A DNA stretch of 64,000 nt, taken from NCBI RefSeq assembly GCF_035685805.1, contig NZ_DASSAB010000014.1, forward strand, positions 1 to 64,000. The letters run 5' to 3'. The position numbers were made by a program, and so were the translations under genes. Below, piece after piece: positions 35,808 to 43,738 of the stretch (position 1 is its first letter; every line of letters starts with the position of its first letter). The notes under the pieces were generated by a model. It was not told the origin of the DNA and searched no databases. It was given only the letters and a program-made list of their open reading frames with translations. Source of the DNA: Dyella_A sp035685805 (lineage in GTDB: Bacteria; Pseudomonadota; Gammaproteobacteria; Xanthomonadales; Rhodanobacteraceae).

Positions 35808-37157
35808 ATGTCTTCTGCATCGAGCATCGCCACCGACACTGCCTGGACCGCCCTTACGGCGGTGCTGTTGATGTTCATGCACGCGGGGTTCGGCTTCTAC
35901 GAGGCCGGCATGTGCCGCTACAAGAACGCGGTCGACACGCTGGCGCACAACCTGGTGATCCTCGCGATCACGCTGGTGGTGTTCTGGGCCGCGGGGTTCG
36001 CCCTCGGGTTCGGCAACGGGCATCCCCTGATGGGCCTCGTCGGATTCTTTCCCGACCTGGACGACGCGGGCTGGTCGAGCTTCCGCGCACTGCAGGAAGG
36101 ACGCCACGTGCCGCTGGCGGTGGCGTTTGCCTTTGCGCTCTCGCTCGCGGATACCCCGGCCACGCTGATCGCGGGCACCGGGGCGGAGCGGATACGGCTT
36201 GGCGCGGTGATCGTGTTGACCCTGTTGATGTCGACGCTGATGTTCCCGGTGGCGGCGCATTGGGTGGTGGGCGGCGGTTGGCTTGCCCGGCGCGGCACGC
36301 CGATGGTCGATACCGGTTCGGGCTTCGTGCATCTCACCGGCGGCTTCAGCGCGCTTGCCGTGGCACTGGCGCTTGGCCCGCGGCGCGGCCGCTTTGCCCC
36401 CGGCCGCAGAGTGACCGACCCGATTCCGCCGCATGCGATGCCGATGGTGTTCCTGGGCGTTTTCATCCTCTGGCTCGGCTTCTTTGCCTACAACGCGGGT
36501 TTCGCCATGACGGTGAATGGCTCGATCGGGCTGGTCATCGCCAACACGGCGCTGGCCGGCGGATTTGGCAGCGTGACGGCGATGGCCTGCGCCTACGGCG
36601 CCAGCCGCGGCGGCTATGCGCGATTGCGCCCCACGATGGTCGGCCTGCTCACCGCCAACGTGGCGATCACCGCGGCCCCCGCGGTCGTCGCGCCGTGGGC
36701 CGCGGCGTGCATAGGCACCCTCGCCGGGGCGGCGGCGGTGGGCTCGATGAGCTTGTGGGCCCGTCTGCGCGTGGACGATCCGACCGAGTACCTCACAATG
36801 AACCTGGTTGGCGGGGCGCTCGGCCTGCTCACCACCGGCCTCTTCGCCTCGCCGGCCATCGCACGCCGCTCTCACGAGGCGGAGGTTCCCGCCGCGGGCC
36901 TGATCTATGGCAGCGGCGAGCTGCTGCTGAGCCAGTGCATCGGTGCGCTGGCGATCGGCGCGTTCGCGTTCACAACCGTGGGTCTGGCCAGCCTTGCCCT
37001 GCGGCGCAAGGGCAAGCTGCGCGCGCCGCCGCGCGAAGAGGATCAAGGTGCGGACCGCTCCACCCACGGCGAGGCCGCGCAGGATCACTCCAGCGGCCCC
37101 GGCGGCCGCTTCGAGCACGAGCCGCGCCATGCGCGGGCGGCGGACCGGGCCGACTGA
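35808..37157 (+). CDS. Variant Amt/Mep/Rh-family transporter
   Basis: A 449-residue membrane protein of the ammonium transporter family with about eleven helices. Landmarks aligned by eye to AmtB are FYEAGMCRYKNAVDT, DTGSGFVHLTGG, ILWLGFFAYNAG, NVAITAAPAVVAP and RVDDPTEYLTMNLVGG. The first pore histidine is present (His175, AmtB His168), but the second twin-His position (AmtB His318) is Asn332. The periplasmic-facing Trp/Phe motif is also altered. A hydrophilic C-terminal tail of about 45 residues ends the protein. No glnK/glnB gene is adjacent. Transport of ammonium is not assured; the family includes sensor-like and non-canonical members. Confidence 0.8.
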   Translation: MSSASSIATDTAWTALTAVLLMFMHAGFGFYEAGMCRYKNAVDTLAHNLVILAITLVVFWAAGFALGFGNGHPLMGLVGFFPDLDDAGWSSFRALQEGRHVPLAVAFAFALSLADTPATLIAGTGAERIRLGAVIVLTLLMSTLMFPVAAHWVVGGGWLARRGTPMVDTGSGFVHLTGGFSALAVALALGPRRGRFAPGRRVTDPIPPHAMPMVFLGVFILWLGFFAYNAGFAMTVNGSIGLVIANTALAGGFGSVTAMACAYGASRGGYARLRPTMVGLLTANVAITAAPAVVAPWAAACIGTLAGAAAVGSMSLWARLRVDDPTEYLTMNLVGGALGLLTTGLFASPAIARRSHEAEVPAAGLIYGSGELLLSQCIGALAIGAFAFTTVGLASLALRRKGKLRAPPREEDQGADRSTHGEAAQDHSSGPGGRFEHEPRHARAADRAD

Positions 37158-37337
37158 CCCAAGGGCCGCGCCCGCCCATGCGTGCGGCCGCGGCGGCGTG
37201 GCATCATCGCAATCCTGCGATCGATGCTCCCGGCCAACAATCGCTGATCGAGCTGGCTCCGCCGTGCAGCTGCGGAGCGGTTCGCGAGCGGCCGAGGCAT
37301 TGGCCACCGGCGTCGACGAACCCACGGAACCGTGCGC

Positions 37338-37937
37338 ATGCTCTTGATGATCGACAACTACGACAGCTTCACCTTCAACCTCGTCCAGTACCTGGGCGAG
37401 CTGGGGCAGGAGGTGAGGGTGGTGCGCAACGACGCGCTGGACGTAGCCGCCATCCGCGCGCTGAAGCCCTCGCACATCATGATCTCGCCCGGCCCGGGCA
37501 CGCCCGACGATGCCGGCGTGTCGCTGGCGATCCTGCGCGAGATGGCCGGCGAGTTGCCGATCTTCGGCGTGTGCCTGGGGCATCAGGCGATCGGTCAGGC
37601 GTTCGGCGGCAGGGTGATCCGCGCCAAGCAGATCATGCATGGCAAGGTCTCGCCGATCCGCCACCGCGGGCAGGGCGTGTTCGCCGGCTTGCCGGACCCC
37701 TTCGAGGCCACGCGCTATCACTCGCTGGTGGTCGAGCAGGGTTCGCTGCCGGAGTGCCTGGAAGTGACCGCCTGGACCGAGCATGCCGACGGTTCGATCG
37801 ACGAGATCATGGGCCTGCGCCACAAGACGCTGCCGGTGGAAGGGGTGCAATTCCATCCCGAGTCCATCCTCACCCAGCACGGCCACGCGATGCTGGCGAA
37901 CTTCCTCGGCCTGCCGGCCCGGAAGCTTGCGGCATGA
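37338..37937 (+). CDS. trpG: Anthranilate synthase component II (glutamine amidotransferase)
   Basis: TrpG releases ammonia from glutamine for TrpE. The 199-residue protein begins MLLMIDNYDSFT and has the class I amidotransferase triad: Cys in FGVCLGHQ, and His and Glu in VQFHPESI. The ATG at 37338 is preferred over the GTG at 37332 because the GGAA ribosome site is 8 bases from the ATG and only 2 from the GTG. The stop overlaps the trpD start (ATGA). Confidence 0.96.
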   Translation: MLLMIDNYDSFTFNLVQYLGELGQEVRVVRNDALDVAAIRALKPSHIMISPGPGTPDDAGVSLAILREMAGELPIFGVCLGHQAIGQAFGGRVIRAKQIMHGKVSPIRHRGQGVFAGLPDPFEATRYHSLVVEQGSLPECLEVTAWTEHADGSIDEIMGLRHKTLPVEGVQFHPESILTQHGHAMLANFLGLPARKLAA

Positions 37938-38983
37938 TGTCGCGCGAGCTGCACATCACCCCGCAGGAAGCCCTGCAGCGCACGATCGAGCATCGGGAGA
38001 TTTTCCACGACGAGATGATCGCGCTGATGCGCCAGATCATGCGCGGCGAAGTGAGCCCGCTGATGACCGCGGCGATCATCACCGGCCTGCGCGTGAAGAA
38101 GGAAACCATCGGCGAGATCACCGGCGCGGCGCGCGTGATGCGTGAGCTCTCGGCCAAGGTCGAGGCGCCGCCGCATGCCCACTTCGTGGACATCGTGGGC
38201 ACCGGCGGGGACGGCGCGTCGAGCTTCAACATCTCCACCGCGTCGATGTTTGTCGCCGCGGCGGCCGGGGCGCGCGTGGCCAAGCACGGCGGACGCAGCG
38301 TGTCGTCCAAATCCGGCAGCGCCGACGTGCTCGAGGCCTTGGGAGCATCGATCGACCTGAGCCCCGCGCAAGTTGCCGAGTGCATGGCGGAGACCGAGAT
38401 CGGCTTCATGTTTGCGCCGAACCATCATCCGGCGATGAAGGTGGTGGCGCCGGTGCGCAAGGAGATGGGCGTGCGCACCCTGTTCAATATTCTCGGGCCG
38501 CTGACCAACCCGGCCGACGCGCCGAACATCCTGATGGGCGTGTTTCATCCCGACCTGGTCGGTATCCAGATCCGCGTGCTGCAGCAGCTGGGCGCGCGGC
38601 ACGCGATGGTCGTGTGGGGGCGCGACGGCATGGACGAGATATCGCTTGGCGCCGCCACGCTGGTGGGCGAGTTGCGCCACGGCCAGGTGCGCGAATACGA
38701 GATCGAGCCGGAGGACTTCGGTCTGGCGATGGCCTCCAGCCGCAACCTGCGGGTGGAGAGCGTGGCCGAATCGCGCGCCATGCTCGAGGACGCGCTGGCC
38801 GGCCGGCACGGCGTGGCGCACGACATCGTGTGCCTCAACGCCGGCGCGGCGCTCTACACGGCCGACGTGGTCGACAGCATCGACGACGGCATCACCCTGG
38901 CGCGCGACACCATCGCCAGCGGCGCCGCCCGTGCGAAACTCCAGCAGTTCGCTTCCACCACGCGACGCCTCGCGGGTCGCTGA
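37934..38983 (+). CDS. trpD: Anthranilate phosphoribosyltransferase
   Basis: TrpD joins anthranilate to PRPP. The 349-residue protein has the PRPP-binding GTGGDGASSFNISTAS loop, KHGGRSVSSKSGSADVLEALG, FMFAPNHHPAMK and GPLTNPA blocks. Two adjacent ATGs (37934, 37937) are possible; the first is 8 bases after GGAAG. It overlaps trpG and is followed 65 bp later by trpC. Confidence 0.97.
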   Translation: MMSRELHITPQEALQRTIEHREIFHDEMIALMRQIMRGEVSPLMTAAIITGLRVKKETIGEITGAARVMRELSAKVEAPPHAHFVDIVGTGGDGASSFNISTASMFVAAAAGARVAKHGGRSVSSKSGSADVLEALGASIDLSPAQVAECMAETEIGFMFAPNHHPAMKVVAPVRKEMGVRTLFNILGPLTNPADAPNILMGVFHPDLVGIQIRVLQQLGARHAMVVWGRDGMDEISLGAATLVGELRHGQVREYEIEPEDFGLAMASSRNLRVESVAESRAMLEDALAGRHGVAHDIVCLNAGAALYTADVVDSIDDGITLARDTIASGAARAKLQQFASTTRRLAGR

Positions 38984-39048
38984 CGCCCCCTGCGGGCGCG
39001 CTATCCTGTGCAACTGCCGCGCGTGCGGCGCCCAACGACAGCATCATC

Positions 39049-39843
39049 ATGGCCGACATCCTGCAACGCATCCTCGTCCGCAAGACGGAAGAAATCGCCG
39101 AGCGCAGCGCCAAGGTCTCGCTCGACGAGCTGGCCGCGCGGGTGGCCGACATGCCCGGCACGCGCGGTTTCGCCGCGGCCATCGAGAGCAAGATCGAGGC
39201 GGGCCTGCCGGCGGTGATCGCCGAGGTGAAAAAGGCCAGCCCGAGCAAGGGCGTGATCCGCGCCGATTTCGACGCCGCCGCCATCGCGCGCAGCTACGAG
39301 GCGGCCGGGGCGGCCTGCCTGTCGGTGCTGACCGACAAGGACTTCTTCCAGGGCAGCGAGGAATTCCTGCATCAGGCGCGCAACGCGTGCTCGCTGCCGA
39401 TCCTGCGCAAGGATTTCGTGATCGACCCGTACCAGGTGTACGAAGCGCGCGCGATCGGTGCGGACTGCATCCTGCTGATCGCCGCGGCCGTGGGCGATGC
39501 GGAGTTGATGAACCTCGCGCTGCTGGCCGCCGAGCTGGACCTGGACGTGCTGTGCGAAGTGCACGATGCCGAGGAGCTCGAGCGTGCCCAGGCGCTGCCG
39601 GTGCCGATGATCGGCGTCAACAACCGCAACCTGCGCACCTTCGACACCACCCTCGAGACCACGCTGGAGCTGCAGCCGCTGGTCGAGTACGACCGGATTC
39701 TGGTGGCGGAGTCCGGCATCCACACCCCCGAGCACGTGCGCGAGCTGCGCGAGGCCGGTGTGCACGCGTTCCTGGTCGGTGAGGCGTTCATGCGCGCGGT
39801 CGATCCCGGTACCGAACTCAAGCGCCTGTTCGACGCGGACTGA
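39049..39843 (+). CDS. trpC: Indole-3-glycerol-phosphate synthase
   Basis: TrpC closes the indole ring of tryptophan. The 264-residue TIM barrel shows VIAEVKKASPSKG, SVLTDKDFFQGS, LRKDFVIDPYQVYEA, GVNNRNLRTF and VAESGIHTPE. It is a stand-alone enzyme, not fused to TrpF. A 65-bp gap after trpD contains a TATCCT hexamer but no strong promoter. The stop is 17 bp before the next gene's start. Confidence 0.97.
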   Translation: MADILQRILVRKTEEIAERSAKVSLDELAARVADMPGTRGFAAAIESKIEAGLPAVIAEVKKASPSKGVIRADFDAAAIARSYEAAGAACLSVLTDKDFFQGSEEFLHQARNACSLPILRKDFVIDPYQVYEARAIGADCILLIAAAVGDAELMNLALLAAELDLDVLCEVHDAEELERAQALPVPMIGVNNRNLRTFDTTLETTLELQPLVEYDRILVAESGIHTPEHVRELREAGVHAFLVGEAFMRAVDPGTELKRLFDAD

Positions 39844-39860
39844 GCGTGGTCGAGGTCCCG

Positions 39861-40544
39861 ATGCCGGCGCCCGGCGGAGCGGCGCCGGAGCCTGCTGCCA
39901 TGCCGCGCACGGTGTTGTTCGACCTGGACGGCGTGATCACCGTGGGCGATTCGTTTGCCGGCTTCATGCGCGAGCGCTACGCCGGTCTGGGCCGCAAGTT
40001 GCTGTTGCTGCCCGCGTTGCCGTGGCTGGCGCTGGTCCGGCTGTTTTCCTGGCGGCTCGCCGTGCGCACGCTGGTACACGTGGGGCTGTTGGGAGTGAGC
40101 GAGCGGCGCTACGGCGAACTGGCACAGGATTTTGCCTCGCGGCTGGTGCGCCGGCCCCGGCAGTTCCAGCGCGACGCACTGCTGGTGCTTCGCCGTCACC
40201 AGGCCCAAGGCGACCGGGTCATCGTGGTGACCGGCAGCGAGCACACGCTGGCGCAGAGCCTGCTTTCGCAACTCGGGCTGGTCGGGGTGGAGCTGGTCGC
40301 CTCGCGACTCAAGCCCGGGGCGCTGGGCATGCGCCTGGCCCACCACAACGTGGGTGCCGGCAAGGTCCTGGCTTTGGCTGCCTACGGCGTGTCGGCCTGG
40401 CAGCGCGCCTATGGCGACTCGTTGCACGATCTGCAGATGCTCAAGGCCGCTGCCGAACCCGTGCTGGTCAACGGCACGCCAAAGCTGTGCAAGCGCATCG
40501 AACAGGCACTGGGGCGACCGGTGGAGCGCGTGGCCTGGTTCTGA
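39861..40544 (+). CDS. HAD-IB phosphatase, PgpC/YfhB-like
   Basis: A 227-residue HAD hydrolase with motif I VLFDLDGVI, motif II VVTGSEHT and motif III/IV YGDSLHDLQM. Between motifs I and II a hydrophobic segment (KLLLLPALPWLALVRLFSW) lies where E. coli PgpC has LLVLPLLPIIG, and the following ERRYGELAQDFASRL helix also matches. PgpC dephosphorylates phosphatidylglycerophosphate at the inner membrane. The ATG at 39861 has GAGG five bases upstream; a GTG at 39846 and an ATG at 39900 are less well supported. It follows trpC closely and may be cotranscribed. Confidence 0.72.
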   Translation: MPAPGGAAPEPAAMPRTVLFDLDGVITVGDSFAGFMRERYAGLGRKLLLLPALPWLALVRLFSWRLAVRTLVHVGLLGVSERRYGELAQDFASRLVRRPRQFQRDALLVLRRHQAQGDRVIVVTGSEHTLAQSLLSQLGLVGVELVASRLKPGALGMRLAHHNVGAGKVLALAAYGVSAWQRAYGDSLHDLQMLKAAAEPVLVNGTPKLCKRIEQALGRPVERVAWF

Positions 40545-40627
40545 GGGGCGAGCTTTCGCGACCCGTGAAGTCTGCAGTGCCACAGCGCCGCCTTGGCTGG
40601 CGAAAGGCACTTGAGCGCCGGCATCCC

Positions 40628-40657
40628 GCGATATACGTTAGCGCTAACGTATATCGC
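40628..40657. promoter_or_regulatory. Perfect 30-bp palindrome, probable operator
   Basis: The two 15-base halves are exact reverse complements, centred between 40642 and 40643, with half-site GCGATATACGTTAGC. The AT-rich flanks stand out in this GC-rich region. It ends 13 bases before the ATG of the MarR-GNAT gene, and a possible promoter (TTGAGC at 40611, TACGTT at 40634, 17-base spacing) runs into it, so a bound protein would block transcription. MarR autorepression fits; the central AGCGCT also resembles LacI-family operators. Confidence 0.8.
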
Positions 40658-40670
40658 CCGGTCCCACTCC

Positions 40671-41624
40671 ATGTACCTCGCATCGCTGGGCAAGCTAGCC
40701 CTCGGCAGTCGACTCAAGGCACTCAGCGACCAGTTCTACGCGGCGGCAGACGAGGTCTACCGCACGCTCGACGCGCCGATCGAAGCACGCTGGCTGCCGG
40801 TGTTGCGCTACCTGTGGGAAACCGGCCCCAGTACGGTCACGGCGGTGGCCGAGGCCATTGGCCAGACCCATTCGGCCGTGAGCCAGCTCACCGACAAGCT
40901 GGTCCGGGCCGGCATGGTGCGTCGTCGGCGCGATGCCGCCGACCGTCGCCGCAGCGTGCTCACGCTCACCGACAAGGCGCACGCGTCGCTTGGCGGCCTC
41001 GGGCCGATCTGGTGTGCGGTGCGCCGCGGGGTGGAGGTGGCGCTGGAAGAGCAGGGCACGCACTTGCTCGACGCCACGGCGGCGTGCGAGCGCGCGCTCG
41101 CGGAGCGGCCGGTGGCGGCGGCGATCCTCGCCGAGCACGCGGCGATCGTTGCCACGCCCGTGGAGATCGTGCCGTTCGCGCCGGCCCTGCGTGGGCATTT
41201 CTACCGCTTGAACGCGCAATGGCTGGAGCGCTATTTCCAGATCGAAGCGGTCGATCGCGCGGTGCTGACCGAACCCGAGCGCCACATCCTGCAGCCCGGC
41301 GGCGCGATCTTCTTCGCGCGGCTGGGCGAGGACGTGATCGGCACCTGCGCTCTATTGCAGGAGGCTCCCGGGGTGTTCGAGCTGACCAAGATGGCGGTCG
41401 ACGAGACCTTCCGCGGTCTGGGCGCCGGCCAGCGCCTGCTCGATGCATGTCTTGCCGAATTCCGCCGGCGCAAGGGGCGCACGCTGTTCCTGGAATCGAA
41501 CAGCCGTCTCAGCACGGCGCTGCGGATGTACGAGAAGGCGGGCTTCGTGATGCAGCCGACGATTCGCCCGGACTCGCACTACGCACGGGCGGACGTCTAC
41601 ATGGTCTACCAGCCGCGCGCGTAG
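40671..41624 (+). CDS. MarR-type regulator fused to GNAT acetyltransferase
   Basis: A 317-residue two-domain protein. Residues about 1-140 are a MarR winged helix (AVAEAIGQTHSAVSQLTDKL recognition region, then MVRRRRDAADRRRSVLTLT wing). Residues about 165-315 are a GNAT domain with the acetyl-CoA loop in DETFRGLGAGQRLLDACL and the late RMYEKAGFVM. Such fusions are known in proteobacteria; targets are mostly unknown. The ATG at 40671 has no strong ribosome site. A perfect 30-bp palindrome ends 13 bases upstream, suggesting autoregulation. Confidence 0.87.
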   Translation: MYLASLGKLALGSRLKALSDQFYAAADEVYRTLDAPIEARWLPVLRYLWETGPSTVTAVAEAIGQTHSAVSQLTDKLVRAGMVRRRRDAADRRRSVLTLTDKAHASLGGLGPIWCAVRRGVEVALEEQGTHLLDATAACERALAERPVAAAILAEHAAIVATPVEIVPFAPALRGHFYRLNAQWLERYFQIEAVDRAVLTEPERHILQPGGAIFFARLGEDVIGTCALLQEAPGVFELTKMAVDETFRGLGAGQRLLDACLAEFRRRKGRTLFLESNSRLSTALRMYEKAGFVMQPTIRPDSHYARADVYMVYQPRA

Positions 41625-41677
41625 GCGCCGGCTCGGCCGTCGGCGGGGCGGAGCGCGAGTGTGGGCATCGGGGTGAT

Positions 41678-41701
41678 CGCCTCCCGCTCTGGCGGGAGGC
41701 G
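41678..41701. terminator. GC-rich hairpin between convergent genes
   Basis: A perfect 10-bp stem (CGCCTCCCGC/GCGGGAGGCG) with a TCTG loop lies between the MarR-GNAT stop and the clp stop. No T-tract follows on either strand, so a terminator role is only suggested. Confidence 0.45.
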
Positions 41702-41709
41702 GAAGAACA

Positions 41710-42405
41710 TCAGCGCGTGCCGAACACCACGATGGTCTTGCCGGACACCTGGATCATGCCCTGCTCTTCGAGCTGCTTGAGCACGCGTCCCACCATCTCG
41801 CGCGAGCAGCCGACGATGCGGCTCACTTCCTGGCGCGAGATGCGGATCTGCGTGCCATCGGGGTGGGTCATGGCATCCGGTTCCTGGCACAGGTCCAGCA
41901 GGGTGCGCGAGATCCGGTTGGTGACATCCATGAAGGCCATGCGGCTGACCTGGCGCGAGGTACGCAGCAGGCGGTTGGTCAGCTGGGCACCGATCGCGAA
42001 CAGGATTTTCGGGCACTCCTCGCGCAGCTGGCCCTCCATCAGCTGAAACAGTCGCTCGTAGCTGATCTCGGCCATTTCGCATGGGGTGCGCGTGCGCACC
42101 ATCGACTCGCGTTGCGCCTGCTCCACGAACAGGCCCATCTCGCCGATGAACTGGCCCCGGCTGATGTAGGCGAGGATCAGCTCGCGGCCCTGCTCGTCCT
42201 CGGTGCAGACGGCCAGAGACCCTTCCACCACGTAGTAGAGGGTGTTGGCCGGGTCGCCGGGCCGGATGATCGCCGTCTTGCCGGGGTAGCGGCGGCGATG
42301 GCACAGCGCCAGGAAGCGCTCCATCGAGGCCGGATCCGGCGCAAAGCCCAGCGGGGCCTGGGACAGTTCGAATGCTTGCTGCAGCTGGTATTTGAGTTGC
42401 GCCAC
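41710..42405 (-). CDS. clp: Clp, CRP-like global regulator
   Basis: A 231-residue CRP/FNR-family regulator of the Clp type known in Xanthomonas, where cyclic di-GMP rather than cAMP controls DNA binding and virulence genes. The nucleotide-binding fold (RPGDPANTLYYVVEGSL, GEMGLFVE) and the C-terminal helix-turn-helix (RISRQEVSRIVGCSREMVGRVLK) match Xanthomonas Clp segment by segment. The GTG at 42405 is chosen: GGAAAA lies upstream and the length agrees with Clp (230). It is divergent from speD across a 289-bp region; a CATAAT hexamer facing clp lies at 42490-42495. Confidence 0.93.
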   Translation of the reverse strand: MAQLKYQLQQAFELSQAPLGFAPDPASMERFLALCHRRRYPGKTAIIRPGDPANTLYYVVEGSLAVCTEDEQGRELILAYISRGQFIGEMGLFVEQAQRESMVRTRTPCEMAEISYERLFQLMEGQLREECPKILFAIGAQLTNRLLRTSRQVSRMAFMDVTNRISRTLLDLCQEPDAMTHPDGTQIRISRQEVSRIVGCSREMVGRVLKQLEEQGMIQVSGKTIVVFGTR

Positions 42406-42694
42406 GATGTTTTCCGGTATTGAGGTGACCCGGGCCGCCGCCAGAAGGCCGGACCCTGCGTGTGCGTAAGCGTTTCCCCTGTGCACGGCATTATGGCAAA
42501 CCCGTGGCGCGGGCGCAGTTTCAGTTTTCGCCGGTTTTGGCCCATACTTTGCGGTCTTCCACAACCGCCGTGCTGTTGCACGACGGTCACAAGGGTCGCG
42601 GAAGCTAGTTGTTTTCGTGCCGTACCATCCAGCGGGGACCCTTGTCGCTAACCCGCCTCTGCTGCTGGCCGCCGCGCGGCCATGGAGAGTTTTC

Positions 42695-43480
42695 GTGGTT
42701 AAACCGCTTCCCCGCCTGCGCCTGCAAGGGTTCAACAACCTGACCAAGGCGTTGAGCTTCAACATCTATGACATCTGCTACGCGGTGTCCGAAGAGCAGC
42801 GCCAGCGCTACATCGAGTACATCGACGAGCAGTACGACGCCGACCGCCTGACGCAGATCCTCACCGACGTGGCGGAGATCATCGGCGCGAACATTCTCAA
42901 CATCGCGCGCCAGGACTACGACCCGCAGGGCGCCTCGGTCACCATCCTGATCTCCGAGGAGCCGGTGGTGGAGAAGCTCGGCCGCGATTCGATCGCCGGC
43001 GCCGTGGTGGCCCACATGGACAAGAGCCACATCACCGTCCACACCTACCCGGAGACGCATCCGCACAACGGCATCGCGACCTTCCGTGCGGACATAGACG
43101 TGGCCACCTGCGGCGTGATCTCGCCGCTGAAGGCGCTGAACTACCTGATCGACAGCTTCGAGTCGGACATCGTCATCGCCGACTACCGCGTGCGCGGTTT
43201 CACCCGCGACGTGAAGGGCAAGAAGCACTTCATCGACCACAAGATCAACTCGGTGCAGGACTACCTGGCGCGCCACATCCGCCAGAAGTACGAGATGTTC
43301 GACGTCAACGTGTATCAGGAAAACATGTTCCACACGAAGATGCACATCAAGGACTTCGATCTGGATACGTACCTGTTCGAGGCGCATGCCGACGACCTCT
43401 CGTTCAAGGAGCGCCAGCGGATCGAGTCGCTGCTGCGCCGCGAGATCGAGGAGCTCTTCCACGGCCGCAACCTGATGTGA
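42695..43480 (+). CDS. speD: S-adenosylmethionine decarboxylase proenzyme
   Basis: SpeD makes the aminopropyl donor for spermidine. The 261-residue proenzyme of the long E. coli-like class self-cleaves before a serine that becomes the pyruvoyl group; here it is Ser111 in MDKSHITVHTYPE. The GTG at 42695 (MVKPLPRLRLQGFNN after initiation) is six bases after GGAGAG and matches the family N terminus; an in-frame GTG at 42617 is less likely. An intrinsic terminator follows directly. Confidence 0.95.
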   Translation: MVKPLPRLRLQGFNNLTKALSFNIYDICYAVSEEQRQRYIEYIDEQYDADRLTQILTDVAEIIGANILNIARQDYDPQGASVTILISEEPVVEKLGRDSIAGAVVAHMDKSHITVHTYPETHPHNGIATFRADIDVATCGVISPLKALNYLIDSFESDIVIADYRVRGFTRDVKGKKHFIDHKINSVQDYLARHIRQKYEMFDVNVYQENMFHTKMHIKDFDLDTYLFEAHADDLSFKERQRIESLLRREIEELFHGRNLM

Positions 43481-43484
43481 CCAG

Positions 43485-43514
43485 AAACCCGCCGAAAGGC
43501 GGGTTTTTGTTTTC
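43485..43514 (+). terminator. Intrinsic terminator of speD
   Basis: Stem ACCCGCC/GGCGGGT with a GAAA tetraloop (43487-43504), followed by TTTTGTTTT, four bases after the speD stop. Confidence 0.93.
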
Positions 43515-43585
43515 CGGCGTGCATCGTCTGAAGTGCGCCACGTCCTCCGGGCGCGCGGTTCTGGACAAGAGTGAGCCTCAGCGCC

Positions 43586-43662
43586 GTCATTCCCGCGAAA
43601 ACGCGAATCCGTTGGGCTCTGGCACGAACTCAAGTGGATGTCCGCTTCAGCGGGAAGGCGAC
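43586..43662. repeat. Degenerate inverted pair of dRS3-like repeats (locus C)
   Basis: A near-copy at 43586-43610 has one arm altered (ATTCCCGC then GCGAAT), and a more decayed opposite copy lies at 43636-43662. Spacing (25 bp) is close to locus A. The element lies between the speD terminator and the coq7 3' end. Confidence 0.7.
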
Positions 43663-43738
43663 TCGAGGACTCGTGCGATGGGAGGGGCCACCGACAACTC
43701 GGGTCGCCGGCTCGAGGCCGGCCACGCCGGGGGGCCGT

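Noticed and set aside
34970..37933. Open frame running upstream of trpD through trpG and the Amt gene
   Set aside because: Only the part from 37934 resembles TrpD; the rest is an out-of-frame shadow of well-supported genes.
42570..42600. CRP/Clp binding site between clp and speD
   Set aside because: TGTTG and TCACA half-sites near 42574-42591 are spaced by 8 rather than 6 bases, so the match to TGTGA-N6-TCACA is poor.
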